NCBI GenBank assembly: GCA_963801035.1
Contig: CAWDDF010000009.1
Span: 1 to 64,000, forward strand
DNA from: JACCZX01 sp963801035
Lineage (GTDB): Bacteria; Pseudomonadota; Gammaproteobacteria; Burkholderiales; Burkholderiaceae_F
Direction of reading: 5' to 3'
Length of the DNA stretch: 64,000 nt
Shown piece by piece: positions 26,857 through 38,812 of the stretch. The first letter of the stretch is position 1. Each line of letters opens with the position of its first letter. Under the pieces are notes generated by a model. The model was not told where the DNA came from, searched no databases, and worked only from the letters and a program-made list of their open reading frames with translations. Both the position numbers and the translations under genes were made by a program.

Positions 26857-28541
26857 GCGGAACTGATTTCGGTGTCTTCATCCTCAGCCTTCTCACCGCG
26901 GCCATTGTCGTCGGTGTGATCGTGTGGTTGTTCCATTGGCTTTATCTGCGTTCGTCGAAGGAGCGCGCGTTCGTGCGCACGGGCCTCGGCGGGCAGAAGG
27001 TCGTGCTCGGCGGCGGCGCGTTCGTGCTGCCGATCGTGCACGACGTGATTCCGGTCAACATGAACACGCTGCGGCTCGAGGTCGCGCGCGGGCGCGACAA
27101 GGCGCTGATCACCAAGGACCGGATGCGCGTCGATGTGATTTCAGAGTTCTACGTGCGTGTGCGGGCCGAAGCGAATGCCGTCGCCGACGCTGCACAGACG
27201 CTGGGCATGCGCACGCTCGAGCCCGAGCGACTGAAAGAACTGCTCGAAGGCAAGTTCGTTGATGCGCTACGCACCGCCGCCGCGGAGATGACGATGGAAG
27301 AACTGCACGAGCGGCGCGGCGACTTCGTCAAGCGCGTGCGCCAGGTCGTCGCCGAAGACCTGTTGAAGAACGGGCTCGAGCTCGAGGCGGCATCGCTGAC
27401 GCAGCTCGATCAGACCGCGATGGAGTTCTTCAATCCAAGCAACGCGTTTGACGCAGAAGGCCTGACGCGCCTGACCGAGACGATCGAGCGGCGCAAGAAG
27501 CAGCGCAACGACGTTGAGCAGGACACAATGATCTCGATCCGCAGCAAGAACCTGGAAGCGGAAAAGCTTTCGCTTGATATCGACCGCGAAGCTGAATACG
27601 CACGCCTGACGCAGGAGCGCGAGGTCGAAATCGCACGCGCGCAGCAGCGCACCGACCTCGCTCGCGAGCGCTCGACCAGCGAGCGCGAAGTCGAGACGTC
27701 GCAGATTTCGGCGCGCGAGGCCATCGAGAAGGCTCGCATCGCCACCGACCGCGTGCTTGAGGAAGAGCGCATCTCGAAGGAGGGCGGACTGCAGGCACGC
27801 GAGATCGAACGCCGCAAGACGGTCGAGCTCGCCGAGCAGCAGCGTGCGATCGCGATCGCGCAGCAAAGCAAGGCGGAAAGCGAAGCGCGCGCTGCGGCGG
27901 ATCAGGCCCGTGCGAAGGCGGTCACCGAAGAGGAGCGCGTGTTTACCGCGCGTGAGACCGAGATGGCCGAGCGCCGCAAGCAGATCGATCTGATCGAAGC
28001 ATCGAAGGACGCGCAGCGTGAAGGGATCCGCCTGACGATGGCTGCCGAAGCGGAGAAGGCCGCGTCAGCCGATCGCGGCGCCGCATTGCGCGCGCAAGCG
28101 CAGGCCGAGGCAGATTCGGACCAGATCCGCACGATGGCACTGCGCATCCGGCACGAGATCGAAGCCGAAGGTGCGCGCCTGATGAACGAGACGCACAACA
28201 TGCTGACGCCGGACGCGCGCACGTCGCAGCTGCGACTGCGTCTGATCGACAAGATGGAAGGCATCATCCGCGAGAGCGTCAAGCCGATGGAGCGCATCGA
28301 AGGCATCAAGATCCTGCACGTCGACGGACTCGGTGGCGGCGGAAACGGTCATGCCAACGGCGACATGGGTGCGGGCCTGGCCGACAGCGTCGTCAACAGC
28401 GCATTGCGTTTCCGTGCGCAGGCACCACTGGTCGATCAACTGCTGCGAGAGATCGGCGTACAGGGTGGCGAGCTCGGGCAGATCGCGCAGAGCATCAGCA
28501 ACGCCGCACTGCCGGGCAGCAGTAAAGGTGGTGGTGAGTGA
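26853..28541 (+). CDS. Flotillin-like SPFH-domain membrane protein
   Basis: The 562-residue protein has an N-terminal membrane helix (about 8-32) and an SPFH domain (about 35-210, starting VRTGLGGQKVVLGGGAFVLP). A long Glu/Ala/Arg-rich coiled coil follows (about 215-440, with repeated AR-x-ER patterns), then a Gly-rich C-terminus (VDGLGGGGNGHANGDMG). Flotillins scaffold membrane microdomains and cluster partner proteins. Translational overlaps on both sides (ATGA before, GTGA after) tie it firmly to the transporter operon, which is not its usual context. Confidence 0.9.
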   Translation: MSGTDFGVFILSLLTAAIVVGVIVWLFHWLYLRSSKERAFVRTGLGGQKVVLGGGAFVLPIVHDVIPVNMNTLRLEVARGRDKALITKDRMRVDVISEFYVRVRAEANAVADAAQTLGMRTLEPERLKELLEGKFVDALRTAAAEMTMEELHERRGDFVKRVRQVVAEDLLKNGLELEAASLTQLDQTAMEFFNPSNAFDAEGLTRLTETIERRKKQRNDVEQDTMISIRSKNLEAEKLSLDIDREAEYARLTQEREVEIARAQQRTDLARERSTSEREVETSQISAREAIEKARIATDRVLEEERISKEGGLQAREIERRKTVELAEQQRAIAIAQQSKAESEARAAADQARAKAVTEEERVFTARETEMAERRKQIDLIEASKDAQREGIRLTMAAEAEKAASADRGAALRAQAQAEADSDQIRTMALRIRHEIEAEGARLMNETHNMLTPDARTSQLRLRLIDKMEGIIRESVKPMERIEGIKILHVDGLGGGGNGHANGDMGAGLADSVVNSALRFRAQAPLVDQLLREIGVQGGELGQIAQSISNAALPGSSKGGGE

Positions 28542-28986
28542 TTCGCGTCTACACATCGAGCGTCCTCGACGCACCTGCCGACGCGGTCTGGCAGCAGGTG
28601 CGCGACTTCAACGGCCTGCCGGCATGGCACCCGGCGATCACAGAGTCGCGCATCGAAGCAGGGCTGCCATCCGATCGTGTCGGCTGCGTGCGCAACTTTC
28701 GCACGACGCGACGGCGGTGTCATCCGCGAACAGCTGCTGACGCTGTCCGACTTCGAATACGAATGCACCTATTCGATTCTCGAATCACCGATGGGCGTCG
28801 ATAACTACATCGCGACGTTGAAGCTGACGCCGATCACCGACGGCAATCGCACTTTCGCTGAGTGGAGTGCCGAGTTCGACTGCGCACCCGGCCGCGAGCG
28901 CGAGTTGACGCAGCTGATCGGCCAAGGACGTTTTTCAGGGCGGCTTCGATGCACTGAAGCAACGCTTTCTGAAAGCCGCTGCGTGA
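28538..28986 (+). CDS. SRPBCC (START-like) family protein, two frameshifts
   Basis: A GTG start overlaps the flotillin stop. The reading begins VLDAPADAVWQQVRDFNGLP and AWHPAITESRIEAGLPSDRV. A one-base insertion near 28700 is needed to continue with DGGVIREQLLTLSDFEYECT, and another shift near 28930 to reach DVFQGGFDALKQRFLKAAA and the TGA at 28984. The rebuilt protein of about 149 residues is a polyketide-cyclase/START-like fold that binds small hydrophobic ligands. It is a paralogue of the next gene. Confidence 0.8.
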
Positions 28987-29003
28987 AGCAGAAATGAGCG
29001 CGC

Positions 29004-29492
29004 ATGTCGTTACAGCGGGTTACTCGGTCGACGGTGATCGACCATCCGATCGAGCGCGTGTGGCCGGTACTGCGCGACTTCAACTCGCACTGGCAATGGC
29101 ATCCGGTCGTTGCCGAGAGTCACATCGAAGATGGGCTCGCTGCCGATCAAGTTGGCTGCGTGCGCAATTTCAGATTAGCCGATGGCGCACAACTGCGCGA
29201 GCAATTGTTGGCGTTATCCGATCGCGACTGGATATCGACCTATTGCATTCTGGATTCGACGATTCCGCTGCATCGCTACGTCGCCACCGTGCAACTGAAG
29301 CGCGTCACCGATGGCGATCGCACTTTCTGGCACTGGCAGTCGACGTTCGCAACGCCACCAGGTCGCGAGCGCGAGTTGACTGAGCAGGTCGGCCGCAATG
29401 TTTACGAAGCGGGATTCGAGGCGCTGCGGCAATACCTCGGCCGGCCAGCCGCCGTCGCTGCATCGATGGCGCCTCAAGGTTGGGTCGACTAG
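29004..29492 (+). CDS. SRPBCC (START-like) family protein
   Basis: The 162-residue intact paralogue of the previous gene shows VIDHPIERVWPVLRDFNSHW, VGCVRNFRLADGAQLREQLL and RNVYEAGFEALRQYLG. Such single-domain helix-grip proteins have a hydrophobic cavity and act as cyclases, aromatases or ligand carriers. The distance of 17 bases keeps it in the operon. The three SRPBCC copies (one a remnant at 33679) suggest repeated duplication. The ligand is unknown. Confidence 0.85.
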   Translation: MSLQRVTRSTVIDHPIERVWPVLRDFNSHWQWHPVVAESHIEDGLAADQVGCVRNFRLADGAQLREQLLALSDRDWISTYCILDSTIPLHRYVATVQLKRVTDGDRTFWHWQSTFATPPGRERELTEQVGRNVYEAGFEALRQYLGRPAAVAASMAPQGWVD

Positions 29493-29551
29493 AGTGCGAA
29501 CAAGACTCCAGTGGACGAAGCGCTGATGCAAGTGAGGCCGTGGAGCGCAGC

Positions 29552-32289
<2,738 letters not shown>

Positions 32290-32297
<8 letters not shown>

Positions 32298-32637
32298 GCC
32301 CATCATCGACGCCGGCACGTTCGCTGAATTGCAGGAGACGGCGGGCGCCGAGTTTGTCGCCGAGCTCGTGGACACGTTCCTCGAAGAGGCACCGAGCATG
32401 CTGCTCGAGTTGCGCGACGCACGTTCAGCGGCCGACGTCGACCGCTTTCGTCGCGCCGCGCACTCGCTGAAGTCCAATAGCCACACCTTCGGTGCCCTCG
32501 CGCTGGGCGCCCTGGCGCGCGAGCTTGAGCTCACTGGAATGGACGCAGATCCTGCGCGCGACAACGCGCGAATCGACGCGCTCGAATCCGAGTACACGCG
32601 TGCCGCCGCCGAACTGAATGCCCGTCGCCGTGGCTGA
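32290..32637 (+). CDS. Histidine phosphotransfer (Hpt) domain protein
   Basis: The 115-residue stand-alone Hpt protein has phospho-acceptor H58 in RRAAHSLKSNSHTFGA, the HxLKG-like signature. It uses a GTG start inside the last codons of the hybrid kinase and overlaps the next gene by 20 bases, so the three are translationally coupled. It should carry phosphate from the kinase receiver domains to the receiver of the downstream cyclase. Confidence 0.9.
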
Positions 32638-33679
32638 TCGCGGCGCGCTGTTGCTGGTCGTCGACGACAATAAGGTCAACCGGCTGTTGCTGGCACGCAG
32701 CCTCGAACTGCAGGGCAACCGCGTCGCACTGGCGGAAAACGGCCGCGTTGCACTGGACATGCTTCGGCGGGAGTCGTATGACCTGCTGCTGCTTGACATC
32801 GAGATGCCGGAAATGAACGGCTTTCAGGTCCTCGAGCAGTTGAAAACAGATTTGCAATTGCGTGACCTTCCGGTGATCGTCACCTCGGCGATCGAGGGCC
32901 TCGACAACGTCGTCCGCTGTATCGAACTCGGCGCCGAGGATTACCTTCACAAGCCGGTCAACCCGGTGCTGCTAAAAGCCCGAATTGGTGCCAGCCTCGA
33001 GAAAAAGCGCCTGCGAGATCAGCAGAAGGAACTGATACGGCGCTTCGCAACACCCGAGGTGGCACAGGACCTCGACGCTTCCGGGTTCGCGCTCGGCGGC
33101 CACCGGGTGCAGGCCACTGCGATGTTTTCGGATATTCGGGGCTTTACCTCGATGACTGAAGAGCTATCGCCCGAAGAAACCATCGATCTGCTCAACACGT
33201 ACTACACGCTGATGTTCGACGCGATCAGCGGACAAGGCGGCGTCGTCAACCAGATGGTGGGCGACGGACTGATGGCGATCTTCGGCGCACCGTTGCCGCT
33301 CGCAGACCCTTGCGGTGCGGCGGCTCGTGCTGCACTCGACATGATCGAGATGATCGAGCTTTTCAACCGCGAGCCCGATCGGGCAGGCAAACCCGTGATC
33401 GCGATCGGAATCGGCATTGCATCAGGTAACGTGATCGCGGGCTACACCGGCACGCAAAATCGCGCGACGTACACCTGCGTCGGCGATACGGTGAACCTCG
33501 CGGCGCGACTCGAGGCTCATACGAAGACCACTGATTTTCCGATACTGATCGACGAGGCGACGCGCTCGGCACTGGGCAAGCGCTGCGAGGTTCAGAGCCT
33601 CGGTGCGATGTCGATCAAGGGCAAGGCAGCACCGGTTACCGTGTTCTCATTACACGCCGGGCAGACGGTTCGCGATTAG
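32618..33679 (+). CDS. Response regulator with class III adenylate/guanylate cyclase output
   Basis: A receiver domain (residues about 10-125, D60 in LLLLDIEMPEMNG, K112) is followed by a short coiled linker (KKRLRDQQKELI) and a class III cyclase domain. Both metal-binding Asp are present (D172 in AMFSDIRGFTS and D216 in MVGDGLMAIFG), as is the Asn/Arg region CVGDTVNLAARLE. Length 353. Phosphorylation would switch cyclic nucleotide synthesis. cAMP is more likely than cGMP from family experience, but the specificity residues were not tested. It is the output of the kinase-Hpt relay. Confidence 0.9.
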   Translation: MPVAVADRGALLLVVDDNKVNRLLLARSLELQGNRVALAENGRVALDMLRRESYDLLLLDIEMPEMNGFQVLEQLKTDLQLRDLPVIVTSAIEGLDNVVRCIELGAEDYLHKPVNPVLLKARIGASLEKKRLRDQQKELIRRFATPEVAQDLDASGFALGGHRVQATAMFSDIRGFTSMTEELSPEETIDLLNTYYTLMFDAISGQGGVVNQMVGDGLMAIFGAPLPLADPCGAAARAALDMIEMIELFNREPDRAGKPVIAIGIGIASGNVIAGYTGTQNRATYTCVGDTVNLAARLEAHTKTTDFPILIDEATRSALGKRCEVQSLGAMSIKGKAAPVTVFSLHAGQTVRD

Positions 33680-33741
33680 AACCGCTAGGACGCAACGTTT
33701 ATGAAGCAGGTTTCGAGCCGCTGGGAAAGTACCTCGTTTGA
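33679..33741 (+). pseudogene. 3'-end remnant of a third SRPBCC gene
   Basis: Directly after the cyclase stop, the frame ending at TGA 33739-33741 reads LGRNVYEAGFEPLGKYLV. This matches the end of the intact SRPBCC protein (VGRNVYEAGFEALRQYLG), and the DNA is visibly homologous. No start or upstream part is present. It is a leftover C-terminus, which implies that the kinase-Hpt-cyclase genes replaced or were inserted into an SRPBCC array. Confidence 0.7.
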
Positions 33742-33904
33742 TCTAGGCCTCACGTACCCGCTGCCATCGATGACATCTGCTCAGTCAGATATTCGGTGTC
33801 AACGCAAGCGACAGATTTAAAAAAGCATCGCGGCTTCGGGCGATCCGGTGATCGCCTGGCACGCCGTTACTAGGTTCATCCACCGCTCGCTTGGAGAACC
33901 TTGC

Positions 33905-35107
33905 ATGAAACTCGATACTCACTTCGTCCGACGACTTTTGCTCGGCGTCATTGCCTCGATGCTGGTCGCCTGCGGCGGGAGCGATGGAGACGGCGCTGCC
34001 GCTCCTGCGAGTCCTGGAACGCTGCGAGTGGCACTGACAGACACGCCTGCGTGTGGATACGACGAGGTCAACGTCACGGTAGAGAAAGTGCGCGTTCACC
34101 AAAGCGCGTCAGCGACCGATGATGGCGGCGGTTGGTCGGAGGTCGTACTCAGTCCGGCCAAGCGCGTGGATCTACTGAAGTTAACCAATGGCGTACTCGA
34201 GGAACTGGGCGCCACTTCTTTACCCGCAGGCAATTACACGCTGGTACGCCTGGTACTGAGCAGCAATTCGACCGCGGCGCCAATGGCGAACTCGGTTGTT
34301 CCCACCGGCGGAGTTGAAACTGCGCTCGCTACGCCCAGCGGGCAACAGAGCGGATTGAAAATAAACACCAACGTCGGCGTCGCTTCAAATCAGGTGACCG
34401 ACATCGTGTTGGACTTCCATGTGTGCGAATCTGTCGTGAGCGCCGGACAATCCGGTAGCTACATTTTGAAGCCGGTCCTGTCCATCCTGCCGCGCGCCAC
34501 GGCGACCAGTTTGGCGGTTGAAGGTTTTGTTGCTACCGCTCTCGCCAATGGCACGACGTCCGTCTCGCTGCAGCAAGCCGGTGTCGTTGCCCGCGCCACC
34601 GTGCCGGATTCGACAGGCAAATTCTTGCTCTCGCCGGTGCCGGCCGGCACCTACGACCTGGTGATCAGGGCGAGCGGACGCGCCACTGCAGTAATCACCG
34701 GCGTGCCCGTCAGTGCATCCAGCAAGACCATAATCAACGCATCGACGGCACCGATTGATCCGCCCGCCAGTACTTTCCGCACAGCGTCGGGCAGCGTAAC
34801 CACCAGCGGCACATCGACGATCCCGAGCGCCACGATGCGGGCGATGCAAGCGATCGGCACTCCGATGATTGAAGTCATTGCGCGACCGGTGGACGCCGTC
34901 ACGGGCGCGTACAGCCTTTCATTACCCATCGCCGCGCCGGTGAAGACTGCTTATGCAGCCGGTACCACCACGCTTGCCTTTACTCCCGACGCATCCGTCG
35001 CAGCGAAATACAAGCTGGACGCGCATGTGCCGACCAAGACGACGCAGACTGCGAACGTCGACCTGACCTCGGCCGACGTCATAACGCCGTTCATGTTCGC
35101 GCCGTAG
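33905..35107 (+). CDS. DUF4382 domain lipoprotein
   Basis: The start at 33905 gives a lipoprotein signal (LLLGVIASMLVACGG, lipobox VAC). The N-terminal half matches DUF4382: GTLRVALTDTPACGYDEVNV, then VEKVRVHQS and the later VDLLKLTNGVLEELGATSLP with GNYTLVRLVL. The second half looks like a carboxypeptidase-regulatory-like beta-sandwich (LSPVPAGTYDLVIRASGRAT). Exported, Thr/Ser/Ala-rich, about 400 residues. DUF4382 proteins are envelope lipoproteins of unknown role. A terminator follows the gene. Confidence 0.8.
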   Translation: MKLDTHFVRRLLLGVIASMLVACGGSDGDGAAAPASPGTLRVALTDTPACGYDEVNVTVEKVRVHQSASATDDGGGWSEVVLSPAKRVDLLKLTNGVLEELGATSLPAGNYTLVRLVLSSNSTAAPMANSVVPTGGVETALATPSGQQSGLKINTNVGVASNQVTDIVLDFHVCESVVSAGQSGSYILKPVLSILPRATATSLAVEGFVATALANGTTSVSLQQAGVVARATVPDSTGKFLLSPVPAGTYDLVIRASGRATAVITGVPVSASSKTIINASTAPIDPPASTFRTASGSVTTSGTSTIPSATMRAMQAIGTPMIEVIARPVDAVTGAYSLSLPIAAPVKTAYAAGTTTLAFTPDASVAAKYKLDAHVPTKTTQTANVDLTSADVITPFMFAP

Positions 35108-35138
35108 CTGGCGAGGATCAGCGCTCCGCAAACATCGC

Positions 35139-35170
35139 AACGGCCAGCCTGAGTTTGGGCTGGCCGTTTG
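35139..35170 (+). terminator. Terminator hairpin after the DUF4382 gene
   Basis: A perfect 11-bp stem (AACGGCCAGCC / GGCTGGCCGTT, 35139-35168) has an 8-base loop. The following sequence has only a weak T content. Its place 30 bases after the stop supports a terminator. Confidence 0.75.
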
Positions 35171-35371
35171 CGTTGCTTCGTTGAGTTCCTTTGGCGGCCG
35201 GTGGCAGCGAAGGGCGTTTCACCTGTCAGAAAACCTTACGCTGTTCGCGTCGGTGCACGGCTCTCCTGACATTAAGTCGATGATCTTTTGACATTTTCGA
35301 AACTCGGCCCGGTCCATGCTTGCCGTGTTGCCTCCGCAACTTTGGGGTTTTCAACTCGCCCGGAGGTCAAC

Positions 35372-36245
35372 ATGAAATTGCGCCAGCTTCACTCATCGTT
35401 GTTTGCGTCGGCGGTGATAACCGTGGCATCAGCATGGACTGCAACCGCGGCTGCCGCACCGATTCTCTTTAGTGACTCGGGCGCGAACGCAGCCGCTATT
35501 CAGGCTAGGTGGATGCGTTTCGCACTGCGCTGGGTGATCCAAACAACGGGAATACTCTGGCGTCATTGCCGAGTGGTCGACGCGAGATCAATTGGGACGG
35601 CGGTGGTCCCCCGCCATAAATGGCACGCCGCCTGTCACGCCGTTCACTGTCTTTCAAAATACCCGCGGCGCGACATTCACAACGCCTGGCACCGGTTTGA
35701 CGCAAGCTCCCGCTACCGGCGGCCTACTCAGCCTTGACTTGATCAATGCGACGTACGCGTCTGCTTTTTCCACTTTCAGTGCGAATCGGCTCTTCACCCC
35801 CGTCGGAAGCAATATCACCGACGCTACATTCTCCGTACCCGGCACGAACGGCGGCGTGCCTGCGACTATTGCGGGATTCGGTGCGGTGTTCACCGATGTT
35901 GATCTGGGCGACAGCACAACAATCCAGTTCTTCAGCCAATTCGGTGCCTCGCTGGGCAGTTTCGATGTTCCGGCTGGCACGACATCGAATGGCAGCTTGT
36001 CCTTCTTGGGTGTGCTGTTTGATGCGGGTGAGCGCATCGGACGGGTGCGGATTACCAGTGGCAACACGGCACTCGGGCCTACGGATAATCCGGGCGGTGG
36101 AGTTGACGTCGTCGTGATGGATGACTTCCTATATGCGGAACCGCAGCGGGTGCCAGAACCAGCTTCGCTAGCGCTTCTGCTGCTGGGAGTGACACTGATT
36201 TCGCTCGTTACGACACGATCACGCAACCGCACGGCTGAACGCTGA
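35372..36245 (+). CDS. PEP-CTERM sorting-domain protein, two frameshifts
   Basis: GGAGG precedes the start at 35372. The signal peptide (SLFASAVITVASAWTATAAA) and early mature part are in one frame. Shifts near 35508 and in the C-run near 35610 are needed to continue through VDAFRTALGDPNNGNTLASL, then AINGTPPVTPFTVF to the end. The C-terminus is a PEP-CTERM signal: VPEP, a hydrophobic helix (ASLALLLLGVTLISLVT) and a basic tail (RSRNRTAER). Such proteins are sorted by exosortase and are linked to exopolysaccharide and flocs. The mature domain is a beta-rich extracellular fold. The exosortase is not in the window. Confidence 0.82.
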
Positions 36246-36360
36246 ATTCTGTCGCTCGCGGGCAGCAAGTGCGAATGTGGCGGACGCGCCAGATGTGATC
36301 GGCTGCGTGGTTCCTAGATAAGACGCTGCCATCGGCACGGAATATGCCGCTGGTAACACG

Positions 36361-36807
36361 ATGGCTGACGTCGATATTCCCAACGAAGCGCTGATCCTGG
36401 TCGGCGACGGCGAGAAGGCACTCTTCCTGCGCAACAAAGGTAGTCGGGAAGACGTCCGCCTTAAGGTCGAAAATATTCTCTGGCACGACAATCCGGCGAG
36501 TCACGAGCAAGGCACCGACGAGCCGGGCCGCGCATTCGCCAGCGTCGGCACTGCGCGCAGTGCCATGGACGAAACCGACTGGCACCAGTTGGGTGAAGAG
36601 CGCTTCGTCACCGAGGTTGCCCGCAGGCTGAAGACGCTCGCTCAGGCAAAGAGGTTCGACGCGTTGGTCGTCGTGGCGCCACCGAAAGTGCTCGGTCAAC
36701 TGCGCAAGGAATTCCACAAAGAGGTTACCGACCGGATCACGGGCGAGCTACCGAAAGAGCTGACCACGCACTATCTGCCCGCCATCGAAAAGGTGCTCCG
36801 AGGCTAG
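36361..36807 (+). CDS. Host attachment protein family
   Basis: The 148-residue protein matches the Host_attach family (AtsE-like): EALILVGDGEKALFLRNKGS at the start, HEQGTDEPGRAFASVGTARS, then ERFVTEVARRLKTLA, VVVAPPKVLGQLR and KELTTHYLPAIEKVL. The name comes from Agrobacterium attachment work, but most members occur in stress-gene islands and their biochemistry is unclear (the fold resembles eRF1/Pelota domain 1). It is 10 bases upstream of the Pcm-esterase gene and so shares its operon. Confidence 0.88.
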   Translation: MADVDIPNEALILVGDGEKALFLRNKGSREDVRLKVENILWHDNPASHEQGTDEPGRAFASVGTARSAMDETDWHQLGEERFVTEVARRLKTLAQAKRFDALVVVAPPKVLGQLRKEFHKEVTDRITGELPKELTTHYLPAIEKVLRG

Positions 36808-36817
36808 AGGGCCTGCA

Positions 36818-38812
36818 ATGCTCGACCTTGCGCGCGCCCGCGATCGAATGGTCGACGTGCATATTGCGCGACGCGGTGTGCGTGACCGGTACGTGCTCGA
36901 TGCGATGCGTGAAGTACCGCGCGAAGCATTTGTAGAGCCAGGCTTCGAAGAGTTTGCGTACGAGGATGGGGCGCTGCCGATTGGCAAAGGCCAGACCATT
37001 TCGCAGCCATACATTGTGGCGTTGATGATCGAAGCCGCAGAGGTCAAGCCTGGGGACCGCGTTTTGGAAGTCGGCGCGGGCTCCGGTTACGCGGCCGCGG
37101 TGCTTAGCCGGATTGCCAAGCGCGTCTATGCAATCGAGCGGCATGCGATGTTGGGCGAAGCGGCCCGCCGTCGCTTTGAAGATCTTGGTTACGACAACAT
37201 TGAATTGCGCATCGCTGACGGTACCAAGGGCTGGCCGGACGCCGCACCGTTTGACGCCATCCTGGTGGCGGCGGGCGGGCCTGCTGCACCGCAAGCGCTA
37301 AAAGAGCAGCTCGCTATTGGCGGTCGCCTCGTGGTTCCGGTCGGCGAGCAGTGGACGGGACAACGCCTATTGAAGGTCACGCGCGTCTCCGATAGCGAGT
37401 ATGAAACGGAAGACATCGGCAGCGTGGCGTTCGTGCCGCTGATCGGCGAGCAAGGCTGGGCGGAAGATGGACGACGCGCCGCCACCAACCATGTACCCGC
37501 GCGCAAGCAGACTTTGCCGCAGATGATCGCGGAAGCAGCCGAGCCGTTGCCTGATCTCGACGAGCCTGCGTTCGGCAGGCTGTTCGATCGCTTTGCTGAT
37601 CGCAAGGTCGTTCTGCTGGGTGAAGCCAGTCACGGCACATCCGAGTTCTACCGCGCGCGTGCGGCGATAACGCGTCGACTGATTGAACAGCACGGATTTA
37701 CGATCGTCGCGGTCGAGGCCGACTGGCCGGATGCGGCGGCCGTTGACCGTTATGTGCGCCATCGTCCAGCCAAGACCCAATCGAAGCCGCCGTTTCAGCG
37801 ATTCCCAACCTGGATGTGGCGCAACACGGATGTCGCGTCGTTCATCGACTGGATGCGAAACCACAACGCACGCGTTGATGACATCGAACGTCGCGCCGGC
37901 TTCTACGGGCTGGATATCTACAACATGAGCGACTCGATCGCTGCCGTGCTCGAATACCTGCAACAAGTTGATCCTGAAGCAGCAGCGGTCGCGCGCGAGC
38001 GCTATGGTTGCCTGACGCCCTGGCAGAAGGACCCCGCGACCTACGGACGTGCGGTACTCAGTGCCGGCTATCGCAAATGCGAACGGGCGGTCGTCGAGCA
38101 ATGTCGCGCGCTGCTTGCGAAGCGTCTCGAGTACGCACGTGAAGACAAAGACAGCTTTCTCGATGCCGCACAGAACGCGCGCCTGATTGCATCGGCCGAG
38201 CGCTACTACCGGATCATGTACTACGGCGGTGCCGAATCTTGGAATTTGCGCGACACGCACATGTTCCAAACACTCGAACACGTGCTCGAAGCGCACGGCG
38301 CGGAGTCGAAAGCGGTGGTGTGGGCGCATAACTCGCATATCGGCGATGCGCGTTTCACCGAGATGGGCGCAGTGCGCGAGGAGCTGAACATCGGTCAGTT
38401 GTGCCGGCAACGCTTCGGCAGCGAGGCAGCGTTGATCGGATTGGGCACCCATACCGGCACGGTCGCGGCGGCGTCCGATTGGGAGGGCGACATGCAGGTC
38501 ATGAAGGTGCGGCCATCGCAGCGCGATAGCTGCGAAAGGCTATGTCATGACGCTGGGCTGCCGCGCTTCCTGCTGGACCTCGCACCGGGCACCCACGAAG
38601 CCCTACGGCGGCGGCTGCTGGAGCCGCGGCTGCAACGGTTTATCGGCGTGATCTATCGACCCGACACTGAACTCGCGAGCCATTACGCGGATGCCTCACT
38701 GCCGCAGCAGTTCGATGCCTACGTGTGGTTTGACGAGACGACTGCGGTTATGCCGCTCGGGGCGGAGCACGCCCAAGCGGGAGTGCCTGATACCTATCCA
38801 TTCGGGCTTTGA
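36818..38812 (+). CDS. Protein-L-isoaspartate methyltransferase fused to an erythromycin esterase domain
   Basis: Residues 1-215 are a Pcm-type methyltransferase: REAFVEPGFEEFAYEDGALP, GKGQTISQPYIVALM, and SAM motif VLEVGAGSGYAAAVL (82-96). Residues of about 235-664 are an erythromycin-esterase/EreA-like hydrolase with conserved His in LLGEASHGTSEFYRAR, VEADWPDA, and the pair WAHNSHIGDAR. Both halves look catalytically complete. The fusion repairs isoaspartyl damage at one end; the esterase-like half is usually of unknown substrate and need not mean macrolide resistance. The context with host-attachment and BON proteins suggests envelope or general stress. Confidence 0.9.
   Translation: MLDLARARDRMVDVHIARRGVRDRYVLDAMREVPREAFVEPGFEEFAYEDGALPIGKGQTISQPYIVALMIEAAEVKPGDRVLEVGAGSGYAAAVLSRIAKRVYAIERHAMLGEAARRRFEDLGYDNIELRIADGTKGWPDAAPFDAILVAAGGPAAPQALKEQLAIGGRLVVPVGEQWTGQRLLKVTRVSDSEYETEDIGSVAFVPLIGEQGWAEDGRRAATNHVPARKQTLPQMIAEAAEPLPDLDEPAFGRLFDRFADRKVVLLGEASHGTSEFYRARAAITRRLIEQHGFTIVAVEADWPDAAAVDRYVRHRPAKTQSKPPFQRFPTWMWRNTDVASFIDWMRNHNARVDDIERRAGFYGLDIYNMSDSIAAVLEYLQQVDPEAAAVARERYGCLTPWQKDPATYGRAVLSAGYRKCERAVVEQCRALLAKRLEYAREDKDSFLDAAQNARLIASAERYYRIMYYGGAESWNLRDTHMFQTLEHVLEAHGAESKAVVWAHNSHIGDARFTEMGAVREELNIGQLCRQRFGSEAALIGLGTHTGTVAAASDWEGDMQVMKVRPSQRDSCERLCHDAGLPRFLLDLAPGTHEALRRRLLEPRLQRFIGVIYRPDTELASHYADASLPQQFDAYVWFDETTAVMPLGAEHAQAGVPDTYPFGL

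Noticed and set aside
37367..38452. Minus-strand open frame of 361 codons
   Set aside because: Opposite the Pcm-esterase fusion, whose motifs are clear. The reverse frame has none.
36818..38812. Macrolide-resistance gene
   Set aside because: The erythromycin-esterase-like half is fused to Pcm and lies in a stress-gene context. Most such proteins are not shown to act on macrolides.
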